Assembly: GCA_013397865.1 (NCBI GenBank) | Contig: VZTI01004947.1 | Coordinates: forward strand, 2,532,297-2,596,296 | From: Struthidea cinerea | Taxonomy: Eukaryota > Chordata > Aves > Passeriformes > Corcoracidae | Reading direction: 5' to 3' | Length of the DNA stretch: 64,000 bases | Shown: one piece after another, positions 1 through 12,440 of the stretch | Layout of the letters: every line of letters begins with the position of its first letter | How positions within the stretch are numbered: position 1 is the first letter of the stretch | The notes under the pieces: model-generated | Seen by the model: the letters and a program-made list of their open reading frames with translations, nothing else | Told to the model about the DNA's origin: nothing | Database searches by the model: none | Made by a program: the position numbers and the translations under genes

Positions 1-1121
1 CGATCCCTGATGGTGCCCCCTCCTCCCCACCCTTCCTGAACCCTAAAACCTTCTCCCTGGAGATCTCTCGGCCCCCTTGGTTGGGGTCGGTGTGTGGAGC
101 CCGGTGGTGGCACGGGCAGGTTTGGGGGCGCTCCCTTTGCCCCCCCAGGAGCAGGTGCCTTTGGGTGATGTGGAGGTGCAGTGCCAGTAGGGAACGGGGG
201 CACCTCTGGGGACATTCCTTCGGGGAAGCCCCTCGGGGGCTCCAGCACGATGGGTGCCATGGTTCTGTAAGACCAACAACACGGATCCAAGCTGCCACAA
301 CTGCCTGTGGGGCCAGGGCTGTGGAGCTCTGGTGACACGGTGACCCCCAAACAGCTCTGTCACATACTGGGTGGAGTGAACAAAGACAAAAAGTAGGTGC
401 CACTAAAATTTCTCTGTGGTGCACTGATTCTTTCCCAGTCTTCATCTTAATGGTTAATTCCAGATATTCAACAATCCCAACATCTCTTCCCCATGCATTT
501 GTCATGCTGAGAACTACTATGGGTAAAATAGACTGCCTCGCTGCCCTGCAGAAATTGCAGGGTAGCTGCCTTTTAAAAAAAAAGTAAATAAAATGTGTAG
601 TTCAGAAATCATAGGGAATGCAGGAGGCTTCGTCGATAAAACAACAGGAATAGTCCGGATTTTATTTTAGACTTCTTTTCCTCCCCCCCCACCCCATTTT
701 CATTTCAACCACTAATTACAAAGTGCAGGCTGGAGGCTCGGCAGTGGTGGAGCGAGGAAGGAGGAGATGGGTGCGGAGAAAACAATTTCACCAGCTGCTT
801 ATTTCAGACCGAGATCAAACGAGGTCCCAGGTGCCGGGTCCCCACTGCCACCACCGGAGCATTGTCCCAGTCGGTGAAGTTGGTGTATGCAGGAAATAGA
901 GGGGACAGCCAAGGACCAACAATTATTAGGGAAATGTAATCTTTTCTCGTGGTTTTCTGGATAAAAGCTCTGCCAGCCACACCATGGGCCGAGTAGCGTT
1001 TGGTGGCTGAGCAGGGATGAATCGTGACTGGAGAGGGTGAACTTTGAGAGTGAGAGAATCAACTGTGGGAGTCATGTGTGAATCAGCACAGAACCTCCTG
1101 ATTCAGGAGGGGGTCGTGGAG

Positions 1122-1262
1122 TCACAGAATCCCGGAATGGTTTGGGTTGGAAGGACCCTAAAGCTCATCTCGTTCCCGCCATGGGCAGGGACACCTTCCA
1201 TGTGTCCAGACATAGACCAGCTTGCTCCAGGCCTCATCCAACCTGGCCATGGCCTCACCCAG
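1122..1262 (-). mobile_element. CR1 LINE 3'-end fragment
   Basis: The + strand reads as the reverse complement of a CR1 3' end: a CACAGAATCCCGGAATGG start, then GGTTTGGGTTGGAAGGACC, a CATGGGCAGGGACACCTTCC block and a CAACCTGGCC block. CR1 is the dominant LINE family of birds and is usually 5'-truncated like this copy. It is diverged, so the inner boundary is approximate. Confidence 0.85.
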
Positions 1263-4200
1263 GTGAATCCCCATGATCAAGGCTGTGTTTTTTCTGGGAG
1301 TTAAGGGAATCTGAGCCCTTCTTTGTCAGTTCAGCACTGGCCACGCAAGGCAGCCGAGCTGAGCAGCGTCCTGGTGTGACAGTGTCTGTGCTGCTGGGCT
1401 GACTAACATCCATGTGGAGTGGGTGATCCATCTCTTCTCCTCCTCCTTGTTAGGCACTTACTGTTAGCAGCCAAGCCCTGGAGGATGGTCAGGAGATAAC
1501 CATCTCTGTGGGAGTGCGTGGCAGGCTGTTTATTTCCTGCACTGCTCTGTGGCGCTCCCGCTCCTGGCACAATGAGCATCAGTGGTGTGGAATGCTCTGG
1601 GAGCTTTTCCCTGCTGCATGCAGGGAATGACAAGAAATGGGTCAGACACAGATGTTGGCATCAATGTGACCCCTGTGTCCCTCAGAGAGCACTTTTGTCC
1701 CATGTCACTGCACTGTAGCAGAGATGAACAGCAGTTCATGAGTTCCAGGGTCAACTTTCCTGGGATGTCCTAGTTTCTGCTAGATGTCAAGGGTGGATGA
1801 TACCCTGGGAAAACATGGATGCACCAGGCTTGTAGACCAAGCAGCCAGGCTTTGAGAGCTGGTGGTTTATGGTGGTGTGATGTTGGGTAGAAAACTTTCT
1901 GTGGTGATGTCTTTCTGGAAATCCCTGGAGGCCTGGGACAGTGAAAGCTGTGAACTGGTTGTGAAAGTATTTGTTTTCAGCATCATCCTGTGTTTGCCTC
2001 TGCGCCCCTGTGTGACCTCGTGTCAGGACTTCCTCCTTGTGCACAAGGAAGACGAAATGCACTCAGTTCTTTGGGGGGTTGCCCTGTCTTTCCTTTCTCT
2101 GCTGGTTCCTCCCCGCATTGCTGCAGTAGCTCCTAAAACTCTGATAGGAACAGCTGCTTCACTTGAACACGTTCCCTTTTCCCTTGCATCCCAAATGCAG
2201 GAGCATTTAGAAGCTGAAAGTAAAGCTGATTATAACCAGACCTCACCGAGCCTTGTTATCCCTCGAGAGGAGGGCAGAAAGACGCCCAACTGGATTTGTA
2301 ATGGGTTAGGATGTGACTAACAGCCTGAGCCAGCCAGAAACCTCCCCATGCAGAGAGGCTCTTGGAAAACATCAATTTGTCAAAACTAAAAGCTTCCATG
2401 GGAATCATATAGTCTGGTTTTGTCAGGAATACTTGGGTATTTTTTTGGATCTGAGATGAAATTTCAGGTCAAAACAAGAAACCCAAAGGGGTCCCCCAGC
2501 CCAAAGTAGTCGGCTGGTTGGTCCCACTGCTGGCACAGATGTTTGGGGCAGGGGAAAGCTTTTAGTAGCAGCTGCTGTGACTGCTTGATGCCCATCACAC
2601 CCATCAGGCTCTCCAGTCAGGAGACGGGCTCACCACATGCGTGGAGGAGCTCCAGTTCCTCAGGGATGCGCGGGCTTCTCGCACATTCTGACTCCCGTTC
2701 ATCCAACACTTGGGTGCAGCACACCACACTTCCCAAACCTCCCACTCCTCCCCAGCTGGATTTGGGCAGGATCCAGTGGCTGGAAGCTCCTGTTTTGCCC
2801 GCTGCTGATCTGAGTCTCGGGAGCTCCTTGTCCAGGAGCCCAGGCTCAGGTTTATTGGGAAAACTGGAGCAGGTCATGCCTTGGAGCTTTCCTCCCTGAC
2901 GGGGCAGATGCTTTCCAGGAGGGGGAAGGTGCCGAGTTTGCAGCAGGGAGCGAGGGAGCTGTCGCCAGACACTGCATCAAAAACATCCCCACTCCTCCCG
3001 TGCCACAGGCACCTCCAGGGAGCTCCTAAACAGGAAACTGCTCCAAAGCAGAGCCCTCCCGCTGCCGTTCCTGCGGGTGAGGCCCCTCCAGGAGGGTTGT
3101 GCTGTCTCCACTCTGGCTGTTGTGCTCTGTTGTGTTTTCTCTCCGTAGTAACGTGCCAGTAGCTCCCTGGGGAGCGGGGCCAGCCCATGGCAGGCAGCGA
3201 GCTCCAGCCTGGGATGCACGAGCTCCTCGGGACGTCTCGTCCTCTCGGCTCACTCACCCCACACGCAGCTTTTGCCTTTTTTTCCCACTGTTTGGCTCAG
3301 CAGCAGAAGACCTGAGCTGCCTCCTGCCCCCTGCTCCTGGGAGATAGGGCTGGCGTTTGTTCCCTCCCCTTGCTCCGGGGGAATGGTTTTGCAGCAGTGT
3401 CCTAAGGAGGCTGGAGCTCAGGAGCTGCTCCAAAGGCTGGAGTGCAGAAATTGGCCTTGCAGGCAGCAGCCAGGACCCTGCCCTGGTCCTGGGTACACAA
3501 AGGGGTATCGTGGGCTGGGGCCAGCACAGGGGGACAGGGAGAAGGGACAAGGGATAGTCCTGCAGTGCTGCAGCATCCCCTCCCTGGGTAGGCACTTTGT
3601 GTATGCCAGGAGAGGGGGTCAGCAAAGGATGGGCTGGAGGGGGGTCCCTGTGTCTTCCCGGATGCCCAATGTGTCCCTTCCTCAGCTGGGGCTGGGACTG
3701 GGCTCTCTGCTTGTTCCCCCAGGCTCCTGAGCCACCCAGCCTGGGCACTTGTGTCTGGCATCAGGGCTGAGCCCGCCGCTGATGCTGGTGGAAACCCTCC
3801 GTGGAGAGCAAGTTTAGACCTGGTCCCTTGTCCATCTCCCAGAAAAGCTTCCCTTTGCCTGTGCCCCCTGTGACTGGAGGGGGGGGACAGAGGGAGAGCA
3901 GGGCACCAGCTGTGCTGCCATTGCTGCCATCCTGCTGCTCTCTGGCTGTGCTGATTTGCATCGACTGCACTTCCTCGCTGCTGGCCTGGAGGGGAGTGTC
4001 AGTGAGTCAAACACCAGGTCAGGCTCCCGGGGCTCTGCTGGCCTGGGCCTGCTGCGCCAGGCTCTGTCTGTGCAGGCTGATAAACTCCTGTCCCGGAGCC
4101 CGAGGGGGTGACACGGGCAGGAGGCTGACAGGAGGTGTCTCTTACGCCGTGTTTCGGTGGGGGTTCTGCTTGTGCCCCCTCTCTTTGGGGGGGGATTGCA

Positions 4201-5791
4201 ACAAACTGGGGCTGGGTACTCCCAGGAGGGTCAGCACTGCTTCCAGCTCCCCCAGCTTTCCTGGGAGCAGCCCCCCATGTCCAGGGTACCACACAGCAGC
4301 AGGGCTGGCTTATTCCAAGCCATGGCTGTGACCTGCAGGGCCCACACCACACCCTGTGGCACAAGTGGCCCTGGTTTCATGTGCTGCGTCACTGAGGTGA
4401 GCATGTGTGGATGTGATCATGCACTTGGCTGAACTGGGATGTTTTTTTTGAACTGGGACCAGTTTCCAGCAGCACTGACTCTCTGTGCAGGGCTGGTTGT
4501 AAAATCCTTTGGTCTGTGTGTGTTCGTCTGTGCCCTGGTGGCACCCTGCAGCTCCTGTCCTGGCTGGGGGTTTGTGGTGCTGCCGTGGTACAGGGAATAT
4601 TGAGGAAAAGCCTGTCCAGGACATGTCTGAGATCCTCCAAACACTGCTTTAATCTTCTGCTTTAAAATGCATTTGTGTGTGTGATACTTCTAAACAGATC
4701 ATATTTTAAAAAGTGTGTTTAAAGAAAAAAGATCTTTTGTTCTGTTGTAAATTTAGTTTTAAACTTCTCAAAGCTTCAGGCAGAGGCTATGGAAAGTTTT
4801 GGCCTGGGAGGAGAGTGGGATGGAAGGGCTGGAGCGAGTGAAAGCTGCTGTTATAAGATCATTTTACAGCCTTTGGTGCTGCCAACTCTGTCCTTGCCAC
4901 TCCTGAGAGCTGCCACCAAATGCTCTGTGAGGGTGAGGACACCTCATGCCTCAGTCTGGGCAGGTTTCCCTCCAGCAAGACAGGTCTGTGCTGCTGGAGA
5001 AGGGCTTCACCTGCTCCCTTGGCTTTTTTTGGGTGCCTGGATCCACATGGAGAAACACTGCAGTTCTCCCTCTTTTCTGTCTGGGGAGACTCAAAGAGCT
5101 TGGCTTTTTGGTGAACCAGAGGCTGAGAGGAGCAGGACTGAAGCCTATAAATACTTGGTGGAACGGCAGGGAGGAAAATTATTTACGTCCACCCAAGCAC
5201 AATGTTGGCACAAGAATGAGTGGGCAGAAACCAGCAGGAATAAACTCGGGCTGGAAATGCGAAGGTTTCCATCCAATGTAGGAGAATTGAGTGTCTGCAT
5301 AAAAGGAGCAGGAATAAAAGCTTGAGCTGCTTCTCTTGAAACACAAAATTCCAATGGGCTGATTTCTAGTTTCTCTGGAATACAGGGATGAGGCAAACTG
5401 GGCTGGAGTTGTCAGCTGAAATGCAGTGAAATAGAGTGTATTGAGCTCAGCTAAAGCAGATCCTGAATGCAGGTGAACTTTGCAGCCCTTCAGCCTTAAA
5501 ATACCACTGGAGGGAAGTTTCCATTATTTTAATTGAACTTGTCTCTTTGACTGGGATCTTGCATTTCTGAAACTCACTTTTAAGTACAGAAACCTTCTAG
5601 AAATGAAACGTTTGCTTTTGCACTGAAGGCAGAAGCTCAGGTTCTGTGGATGAAACCAGAGGGGTGTTCTGACTCTCCTCTGATTTATACATAAGCTGAA
5701 ACTTTTTTCTTTTTTCCTGTGACTGAGCTGCTGTGAGAAAGGTCAGGGTGTCGAAACAGGAAGCCTGTGTGTGTGTACATGTAAATTTGTG

Positions 5792-6093
5792 TGCACAGCC
5801 CCCCTTGCACACCTGTGTGCGCTTTCCTGTGTGTTTGTGGGATTCACCTCCCCAGCATCTTCCCCAAGACGTGTCTAGACAATGCTGCAACACCAGAGCA
5901 AGGAGTCTTGTCCTGTTTTATGTGCAATAACAAAAAAAANTGCACAGCCCCCCTTGCACACCTGTGTGTGCTTTCCTGTGTGTTTGTTTGGGGATTCACT
6001 TCCCCAGCATCTTCCCCAAGACGTGTCTAGACAATGCTGCAACACCAGAGCAAGGAGTCTTGTCCTGTTTTATGTGCAATAACAAAAAAAAAA
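5792..6093. repeat. Direct duplication of ~150 bp split by a single N
   Basis: Copy 1 (5792-5939) and copy 2 (5941-6093) start with the same TGCACAGCCCCCCTTGCACA and both end in CAATAAC followed by an A run. By eye they differ by two C/T substitutions, a 4-base indel in the GTTTG tract and A-run length. The single N at 5940 lies exactly between them. This looks like overlapping contig ends, possibly two haplotypes, joined without merging. A real recent tandem duplication is the alternative. Confidence 0.9.
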
Positions 6094-6483
6094 GTCCTGT
6101 GCTGGAAGAGAAATTAATTGGCTGTTACCTGGGTCAGCTTTGCTGTTTTCACCTCTTCTTTTTGCTCTCCTCCACCATCAACACATCTCCTCCCTCCCCA
6201 CAGCTGCTTTCCTACCCTAAACACGTTGTGCTGCCATCAGTGATTCAGGGCTGGGTCAAAAACTTGCTCGTGCTCCAGGGCCTTGGAAAGGCTGAGTAGA
6301 CCTGGCTCTGCTCACACCTCAGGGGGACCAACGAGGACATCCAGGTGTCACTGAAAGCAAAGTCTTGACCCAGCACCAGAGCCATTCCCATGGGCATGAG
6401 GGATGCTGTAGCAGTCCCAAAACTGCCCTGCTGTGGGCTCTCTGGGGACATCCCAACCCTCCCCCCTCTCTCCCACCCCTCAG

Positions 6484-6602
6484 GTTGCCATGACAAGGCC
6501 GTGTTGCTCTACGAGTATGTGGGGAAGCGGATCGTGGACTTGCAGCACACAGAAGTGCCAGATGCCTATCGAGGGAGAGGAATAGCCAAGCACCTGGCAA
6601 AG
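6484..6602 (+). CDS. NATD1: NATD1 coding exon 2 (N-acetyltransferase domain-containing protein 1)
   Basis: The translation matches vertebrate NATD1 almost residue for residue: a split Gly codon, then CHDKAVLLYEYVGKRIVDLQ, then HTEVPDAYRGRGIAKHLAK. NATD1 is a single-domain GNAT-like protein of about 113 residues, and this exon covers roughly residues 36-75. YRGRGIA is the acetyl-CoA pyrophosphate-binding loop (R/Q-x-x-G-x-G/A) typical of the fold; substrate and cellular role are poorly known. The exon is bounded by a pyrimidine-rich acceptor ending CAG (6481-6483) and an AAG|GTATGA donor. It starts in phase 1 and ends in phase 0. Exon 1 is not in the window. Confidence 0.97.
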
Positions 6603-7352
6603 GTATGACCCCAGGCACCCAGAAGGGCAAGAGCTGTTGCCATCCCAGCTGTGGCTAGAGATCCTGGCTGAGGCCAGGCCCCATCACGTTGGAATTGCGT
6701 GTGTGCCCTGTGGGAATCCTGCTCTGATGGGAGATGCAGTGGCCGGCGGGGCAGATGGAAATCTGGGGTCAGACATTCCTGTTTCTTGTGGCAAGAGGAG
6801 CTGGGTAAGTGTCAGCAAAGCCAGCCACTTGCCCAGGCTCGGCCCATTCCTCCTCTCAGCAAAACACCCTTGTGCAGGGGTTGATGGATCACCTCACCTC
6901 ATAGCTGGACCCCTCCTCTCAAACCTTCACTGCCCTTGTGAGCCTTTGCCCACCTTGGGCTGTGCAGGGAGAGCTGAGGAGCCATGAGCACAGCAGTGGG
7001 GGGGACTGTGGGGTGGTGCTTCGGGGTCCAGCTGCTCCCTGGCCCTGTAAGTGGGGACACAGGGGTGGTGAAGGTGGCCTTCACAGGATGGACTGGGTCA
7101 CCTGCAGCGCACGGGGCTGGATGTGTTGAGGGTTAAACTGGCGACTCTGTGGTGAGGTGCTGGCTGTGTGTGGCAGGACAGTTGTGCTCTCCCCTCAAGC
7201 CTCTCCCTCCACCTGCCTCACACAGGGGGTACCTGAGGGCAACCTGCTACTTCCTCCATCTGGGTGAGGGGTACAGGATTCCCACGGGGCTTCAGAGGGG
7301 AGCGGAGGCTGGGGGTGCTGGTTGTAACCCATCTGATCTCCGCTGGTTGCAG
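6603..7352 (+). other. NATD1 intron 2
   Basis: The 750-bp intron has a GTATGA donor and a TGGTTGCAG acceptor. Nothing else was recognised inside it; it is GC-rich and repeat-poor. Confidence 0.9.
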
Positions 7353-7469
7353 GCAGCCCTGGACTTCGTGGTGGAGGAGGACCTGAAGGCCCACCTGACG
7401 TGCTGGTACATTCAGAAATACGTCAAGGAGAACCCGCTGCCGCAGTACCTGGAACACTTGCAGCCTTAA
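7353..7469 (+). CDS. NATD1: NATD1 coding exon 3 (C-terminus and stop)
   Basis: Thirty-eight codons plus TAA (7467-7469) encode the C-terminal part of NATD1, beginning AALDFVVEEDLKAHLTCWYI and ending NPLPQYLEHLQP. It differs from my recollection of the human protein by one residue near the end (His for Arg). The Cys-Trp-Tyr segment and the following helix form the second half of the GNAT-like core. The phase-0 acceptor at 7351-7352 joins exon 2 without a frame change. Exon lengths give the usual 113-residue protein if exon 1 is normal. Confidence 0.97.
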   Translation, partial: AALDFVVEEDLKAHLTCWYIQKYVKENPLPQYLEHLQP

Positions 7470-10400
7470 GGCAGGACTGCTCCCACACCAGCACACCTGT
7501 CCCTGACTGTTCAACGCGGCCTTCGCTTCTCTGCAGTCTCAGGAAACCCCTTCCCACACTCGCAATTCCCGTTTTTTTTAAGCGTGTCCATGTGGTGCAT
7601 GAGTGTGGGCAGGACCTCCTCCTCTCTGCCCACGTGTGAGCATGGCTACAGCCCCTGGGCCAGGTGGCTCTGGGCGCACATGGTGCCCCCCAGTGCTTTT
7701 CCCAAGCCAGGGGATAGAAGAGGGTGGTTTTTCCACCAAACTCCATCACAAGGCCAGGGGATGACTTGTTCTGCACCTCATCCTCTCCCCTCTGCTTGGC
7801 GACAGCTGTGAACTTGCTGGGGGATGTTGGTTAGGGGTGGCTGTGCGGTACCAGCCCCCCTCTCCTCCTGGCAGCTGGGGAGATGCTGTGGATTAAGCTT
7901 TGTGGGACAGAGGGAGGTGCTGGAGGAGTCCCAGCCCTGTGTCAGGTTCATCCCCTGCTGCATCTGTTGGGCACCAAACTGTGTCCATGCCCACATGCAA
8001 TTCATATAAGAACATGTGGACCATGGTGGCACCTCGGGGGCTTTGCTGCACTGGCTGTGGAGACACTGGGATGGTGACACCTTTGAGCCTAGAGACAAGA
8101 GCCGTGTGAGGAGCGAACTTGGACTGCAGAGGCTGTGGCAGAGTCTGTGCAGAGGAAGAGACGGGGCTGAGTTGCAGATGCTGCTCTCTGGAGATGCCAG
8201 CGCCTGCCACACAACCCAGCAGTGGCATCCCACAGGGTCATGGACTGTCATCCCTGTCTCTCTGCCCTTGGTGTGGACACAGCCTGTTCAGGAGAAGAGA
8301 CCAGCCCCACAGCCAGCCCTGGCCTAAGCAATGAGGGGACATCCCACGGCACCAGCGTGGTTTCCTGCAGCTGAAGAAGAAGGCTCCCCCCATCTCCCTC
8401 TTCTCCATCTCTGCATCCCTGTCAGTGCCCCAGATCAGCCCCATCATCACATCCCAAGAGCAGCAGGGTAAGGCCTCCGGGACCTGCTCCTGGCCCATCT
8501 CCAAGGTTCAGTGCTAGAGGCACCTGTGTCCATGTGGATTCCAATGGCTTCTCCTTACAGCCTTCGGAAAGAAGCCCTCACTCATGGCATTACCTGTCTG
8601 CGCAGTGGCCTCCTCACAGCTCCAAGCTCAGGGCACTGGCAGCATCGTAAGGACCTTGGCCAGCAGCAGAAACACCCTCATTTCGTGCTCTTACCTCCAT
8701 GGATGATGATTCTGCAGCACAACCCAGCATTGCCACGCTCAGATGTAGAGGTAACACCATGATGGTATTACTGCCTGGTTCCAGCTTGCTGCCTGCCCTG
8801 CCTTGCCTGGGTTTTCCAGGGCCTGAGCTACACCCCAGAGCATCTCACACTGAGCTCTCAGGACTTTGTAGTGTCCCAGGGCAGGGCTGTGGTGAGGAAG
8901 ATGATGTTTTCAACACCCCCAGCCCTGAGCAGCTGCTGGGAGCTGCAGCCAGGCAGGAGATGGAGAGCCTCTCACCTGGAGGCCAAATCCAGACCTTGCT
9001 TAGCTCAGCAGGGACTAAAGTTTACAATCTGTGCCACGGAGTGACAGAAGCCCCAGCTGAAAGGCAGCTCAGCCCTCTCCCAGAGCCCAGCACAAAGTCC
9101 ATGGCGGCAAAGGCAAAAACTCCTCCAGTCTTCTCTCCTGGTTGGGATGGCCAGAGATGGAGACCCTGTGCCAGGATTTCAGCCTGAGCTGTCCCTGGCC
9201 ACCGGCTCGAGATGAACCCTTGCTGCCTGCCTGTGCTTTTGGGCTGCCCATCACCAGCATAATGCAGCCCTCTCAGGCTTCCAAACTCCATCCCTGCCCT
9301 GCACACTGCAGGCTGTGAGACCCCTGCCTGTGCCCACCACCTGTGCCAGGGGGCAGAGCCACGTCTGCCTTGGGCTGCTCAGGAAAGGCCTTGAGCTCAG
9401 CCCTGCTTCTGCGTCATTTCTGCCCTCTTGCTGCTTATTTCACCAAGGCCGTGACCTTTAGGGTGGCTTTGAGGGCCTGGGAAAGGGTTGCAGGTAGCAA
9501 ACTGAAGGGGCTCAAGAAGAAATGTGGGCTGCTAAATGTTCCTTCTTTAACATGCAAAACACACTTCAACACGTTACAGGAGCAAGGCTGGCTCTGGTAC
9601 TGCTGTGATGACCGAACCATCCCTGCTCCTGATTCCAAGGTGAAGCTGAACCGTTTTCTCCCCTGGAAGCCACGATAAGACACTTGTGTCTTTGCCACAG
9701 CAGGGCTGGGTGCTCGGGAGTGATGTTTGAGCCCAGTGCTGCGAGCCTCTGTCCTGGTTTTGTGCTCATTTCCACTGTGTGCAGTCTCCAGAAGCTCCCT
9801 GTTGTGTCAGCTGGCTGGAGGGTGTGCTGTGCTCACTGTCTGGGCAGTGTCCCAGCGTCCACGCCTGGCTCTGGAGCCCCTCGTGCTGCTCTGGCAGGAA
9901 CCTCGTGCTTCCCAGCGCTGGATCACCCATGGCAATTGCTGCCTTAAATCAGGCACAGCACACGGTTTTGCTGCTGCTTCCCTTCGAGGTGCTACAACCC
10001 CCCCAGCGTCTGACCTGACAGAGACGTGTGCCAGTGTCTGTGCCAACCATTTCTCCGCTGTATCCATGCTCTGTCCCAGCCTGCCCTCCTCCTCGATGCC
10101 AGTGAATAGCAATACCCACAGGTCACCAGCGATGCTGCAGTCCACGGTGCTCCTGTGACCCTGCACGGCCGGGTGGGACCTGGCTTGGGGTCCCTCAGTG
10201 CTGGGTAGCCCTTCCCTGCCTTCCCACCAGCTGCCTTTTCCCAGCTGGTCTCTGCAGAAAGGAGCTTTGAGTCCTGTGCTGCCCCTTGGTGCTGAATAAG
10301 CCTGGAGGAGTTTGGGATCTTGGACTCTCCCTGGGCAACAGGAGTGTGGAAGTGGTTTGGTTGAATACTGAGCTCCCCAAATCCATTTGAACTACAGACC

Positions 10401-10690
10401 TTTGGTGGGTGGGGGAATGCAGGTGGCTGTCAAACCTGCTTCCACAGCCCCCAACTTGAAACACCCCCTCCCTCGTCCGCTCTCCAGCGTTGTCTTCCTC
10501 TGTCCGAGGTTTCCGTTCTGTTGGATTCGGTGGTTACGATGTGCCTTTCCTTCTCAGGACCTGTTACAAACGACCTTTCTGCTCTTGTTTATGTTTAACA
10601 TTTATCTTGATCCCTCCCTCTGTCATACTATAAAACGTGAACATAATGCATGGAATACAATACAATAAAAGTGTGGCTTAACTGAGCTGC
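7470..10690 (+). other. NATD1: NATD1 3'UTR (long, ~3.2 kb)
   Basis: The first convincing AATAAA after the NATD1 stop is at 10664-10669, preceded by AT-rich sequence and followed by GTGTGGCTTA, typical of a vertebrate cleavage site. No earlier AATAAA was seen. The interval is therefore best read as one long 3'UTR. It also contains exon-like segments on the same strand (8371-9044), described under findings, which may be chance or a separate overlapping transcript. Confidence 0.7.
10664..10669 (+). terminator. Polyadenylation signal AATAAA, probably NATD1
   Basis: The canonical hexamer sits in TACAATAAAAGTGTGG with a GT-rich element directly downstream. It is the first such signal after the NATD1 stop on this strand. 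Confidence 0.75.
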
Positions 10691-12020
10691 AGTGGCTGTG
10701 CTGCGCTGAGGGGACCGCATGGTCCCATTGTAAATGAACAGTAGGTAAGGGGTGAAATTGTTGTATTTTATTTGAGGTCACAGGGCTGGCTGACCTTGCG
10801 ATGACTGTGCAGAGCTCAGGGTGAGCGGGATCACAACTGGTTCCTCTCCTTTGCCAGCTGATCCAGCCCTGCTCACTTTCATCATTCCTGCTTGGCATTT
10901 CAGGCCAGTCTTTGGGAGTTGTCCTGCAAATGAGCAGACACTCAGTGTTTATGTCCACTGTTTTAAGACGGGCATGAAAATATTTAAATATCCAGCTGCT
11001 GTGCTTGTCCAGAGCAAGGTGGGCAGGCAGGTGACTGAGCGGGACACAAGGCACTTCCCTCCTGGAGCCAGCACTCCTCAGGCCTGGGAGCACAGCCCAA
11101 GCACGCAGCACTCAGGATCCCAGCAGGGCATTTGTGTCGCTTCCCAAGGCTGTGTGACGGCTACAGAGGCTGAGGCCGGAGTTTGGATAACTCAAACTGC
11201 CGGGAAGGGTGGTGTGGAGAACAGTTATGATTTGATCCAGCGTGACAAGCGGCCCCTGGGCTGCAGCTCGAGCGGGCAGGAGCGTGGGGTTTGCAGCTCC
11301 CGAGGGACAGCCCAGGCGGTTGGGATCTGTAGCTGGGCTGATGCTGGTAACACACTGTTTACATTCCACATTCCAGACGGTCCATGCTCCGGCCTGTCCC
11401 AGCAATTCTGCCGGGCTGGGCACGCTTCCCAAACACCTCCTTGTTCCTGAAAATGCAGCCTTTACCTCCCCCGAAACAGATGCCCCCCAAAATACAGCTG
11501 AGAGAGCAGCGGTGTGGGAGGGCCCTGTAGGCTGGAAGAGCCTCAGGATGCCTGGGAAGGTGGAGGCAGCTGGGGTTTGTTCTCTTCAGTCACATTACAT
11601 CACTTGGGAATAATTTTGTCAAAAAGAGGGTTTTTCTAGGAACGGGAGATGCAGAGCCAGCGCCTCTGTCTCCTGACGTGCGCTGTCAAGCTGGAGGAGG
11701 GCTTCAGGAAAGGGTGGGGGCTGCAGAGCAGGGAGCTGCTGTTTGTCAAGGGAAAACTGAAAATTCCTGAGAAAAAAGCTCCTCTTCTGGGAGGAATCCG
11801 ACCGAGTGCAAGAGGGAGCCCTGCAGAGGCTCAAGGATCCTGGAGATAACCATCCAAGCACCCCGGCACAGGTCACCCACAAAACCTTCACCATTGACTT
11901 CTGATGGATTCACAGGAGCCGGGAAACCTCTGGCAAGCCCACACTGCAATTCTAGAGAAGCGTTTGGTTATAAACTTTATATTGACTTGATGATCTTGAG
12001 GTCTTTTCCTAAGTGATTCT
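10691..12020. other. Intergenic between NATD1 and the TMEM11 CpG island
   Basis: No coding exon, RNA gene or repeat was recognised. GC content rises towards the CpG island on the right. Both strands carry only short uninformative open frames. Confidence 0.6.
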
Positions 12021-12440
12021 GTGATTTATGCTTCCTCAGAGATGCAGCACGGGAGCCTCCCCATTCACTGCCCCTCTTTCGAGATTAAGGGGGCGAAATT
12101 CACCCCAAAACCGCCCAGCCTCTCCTCCCAGGGAGGCGCTGCAGGAGGGGAGCCTCCATCCCTAGTCCCCTGCAGGGAAGGAACCTCCCGGGTTTTTTGG
12201 ATCACGAACGCGAGGCTGCTGAGCAGTGCCGACCCTCGGCAGCCGCATCCCTTCATGGCGAGGACGCGGGGCAGGCCGGGACTCGCCGCCGCGCTCCTCC
12301 CACCGGGTGGAAGATCCCGGGCGGCGGGGCCGAGCCGAGCCCCGCGGGGCCGCTCTGCCACCGGTGACGGGGCCGTGGCCGGGAGTCCCACCGGGGTCTC
12401 TCCGCGGTGCCCACCTGGTCCCACCGCCCCCGTCCAAGGG

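Larger units (their letters stand above)
1..6483. other. Non-coding: probable NATD1 intron 1 and/or upstream DNA
   Basis: No exon of a known protein was recognised on either strand. NATD1 exon 2 begins at 6484 after a pyrimidine-rich tract and CAG, so DNA immediately upstream is intron 1. The first coding exon of NATD1, which encodes about 35 residues ending just before the split Gly codon, was not found and probably lies left of the window. The stretch holds a CR1 fragment (1122-1262), a duplicated segment around a single N (5792-6093) and otherwise unremarkable GC-rich bird DNA. MAP2K3, the next gene in human, is not seen. Confidence 0.6.

Noticed and set aside
9343..9678. Plus-strand frame of 111 codons in the NATD1 3' region
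   Set aside because: It looks somewhat protein-like, but it lacks recognisable similarity or splice linkage to the 8371-9044 chain, and it is interpreted as 3'UTR.
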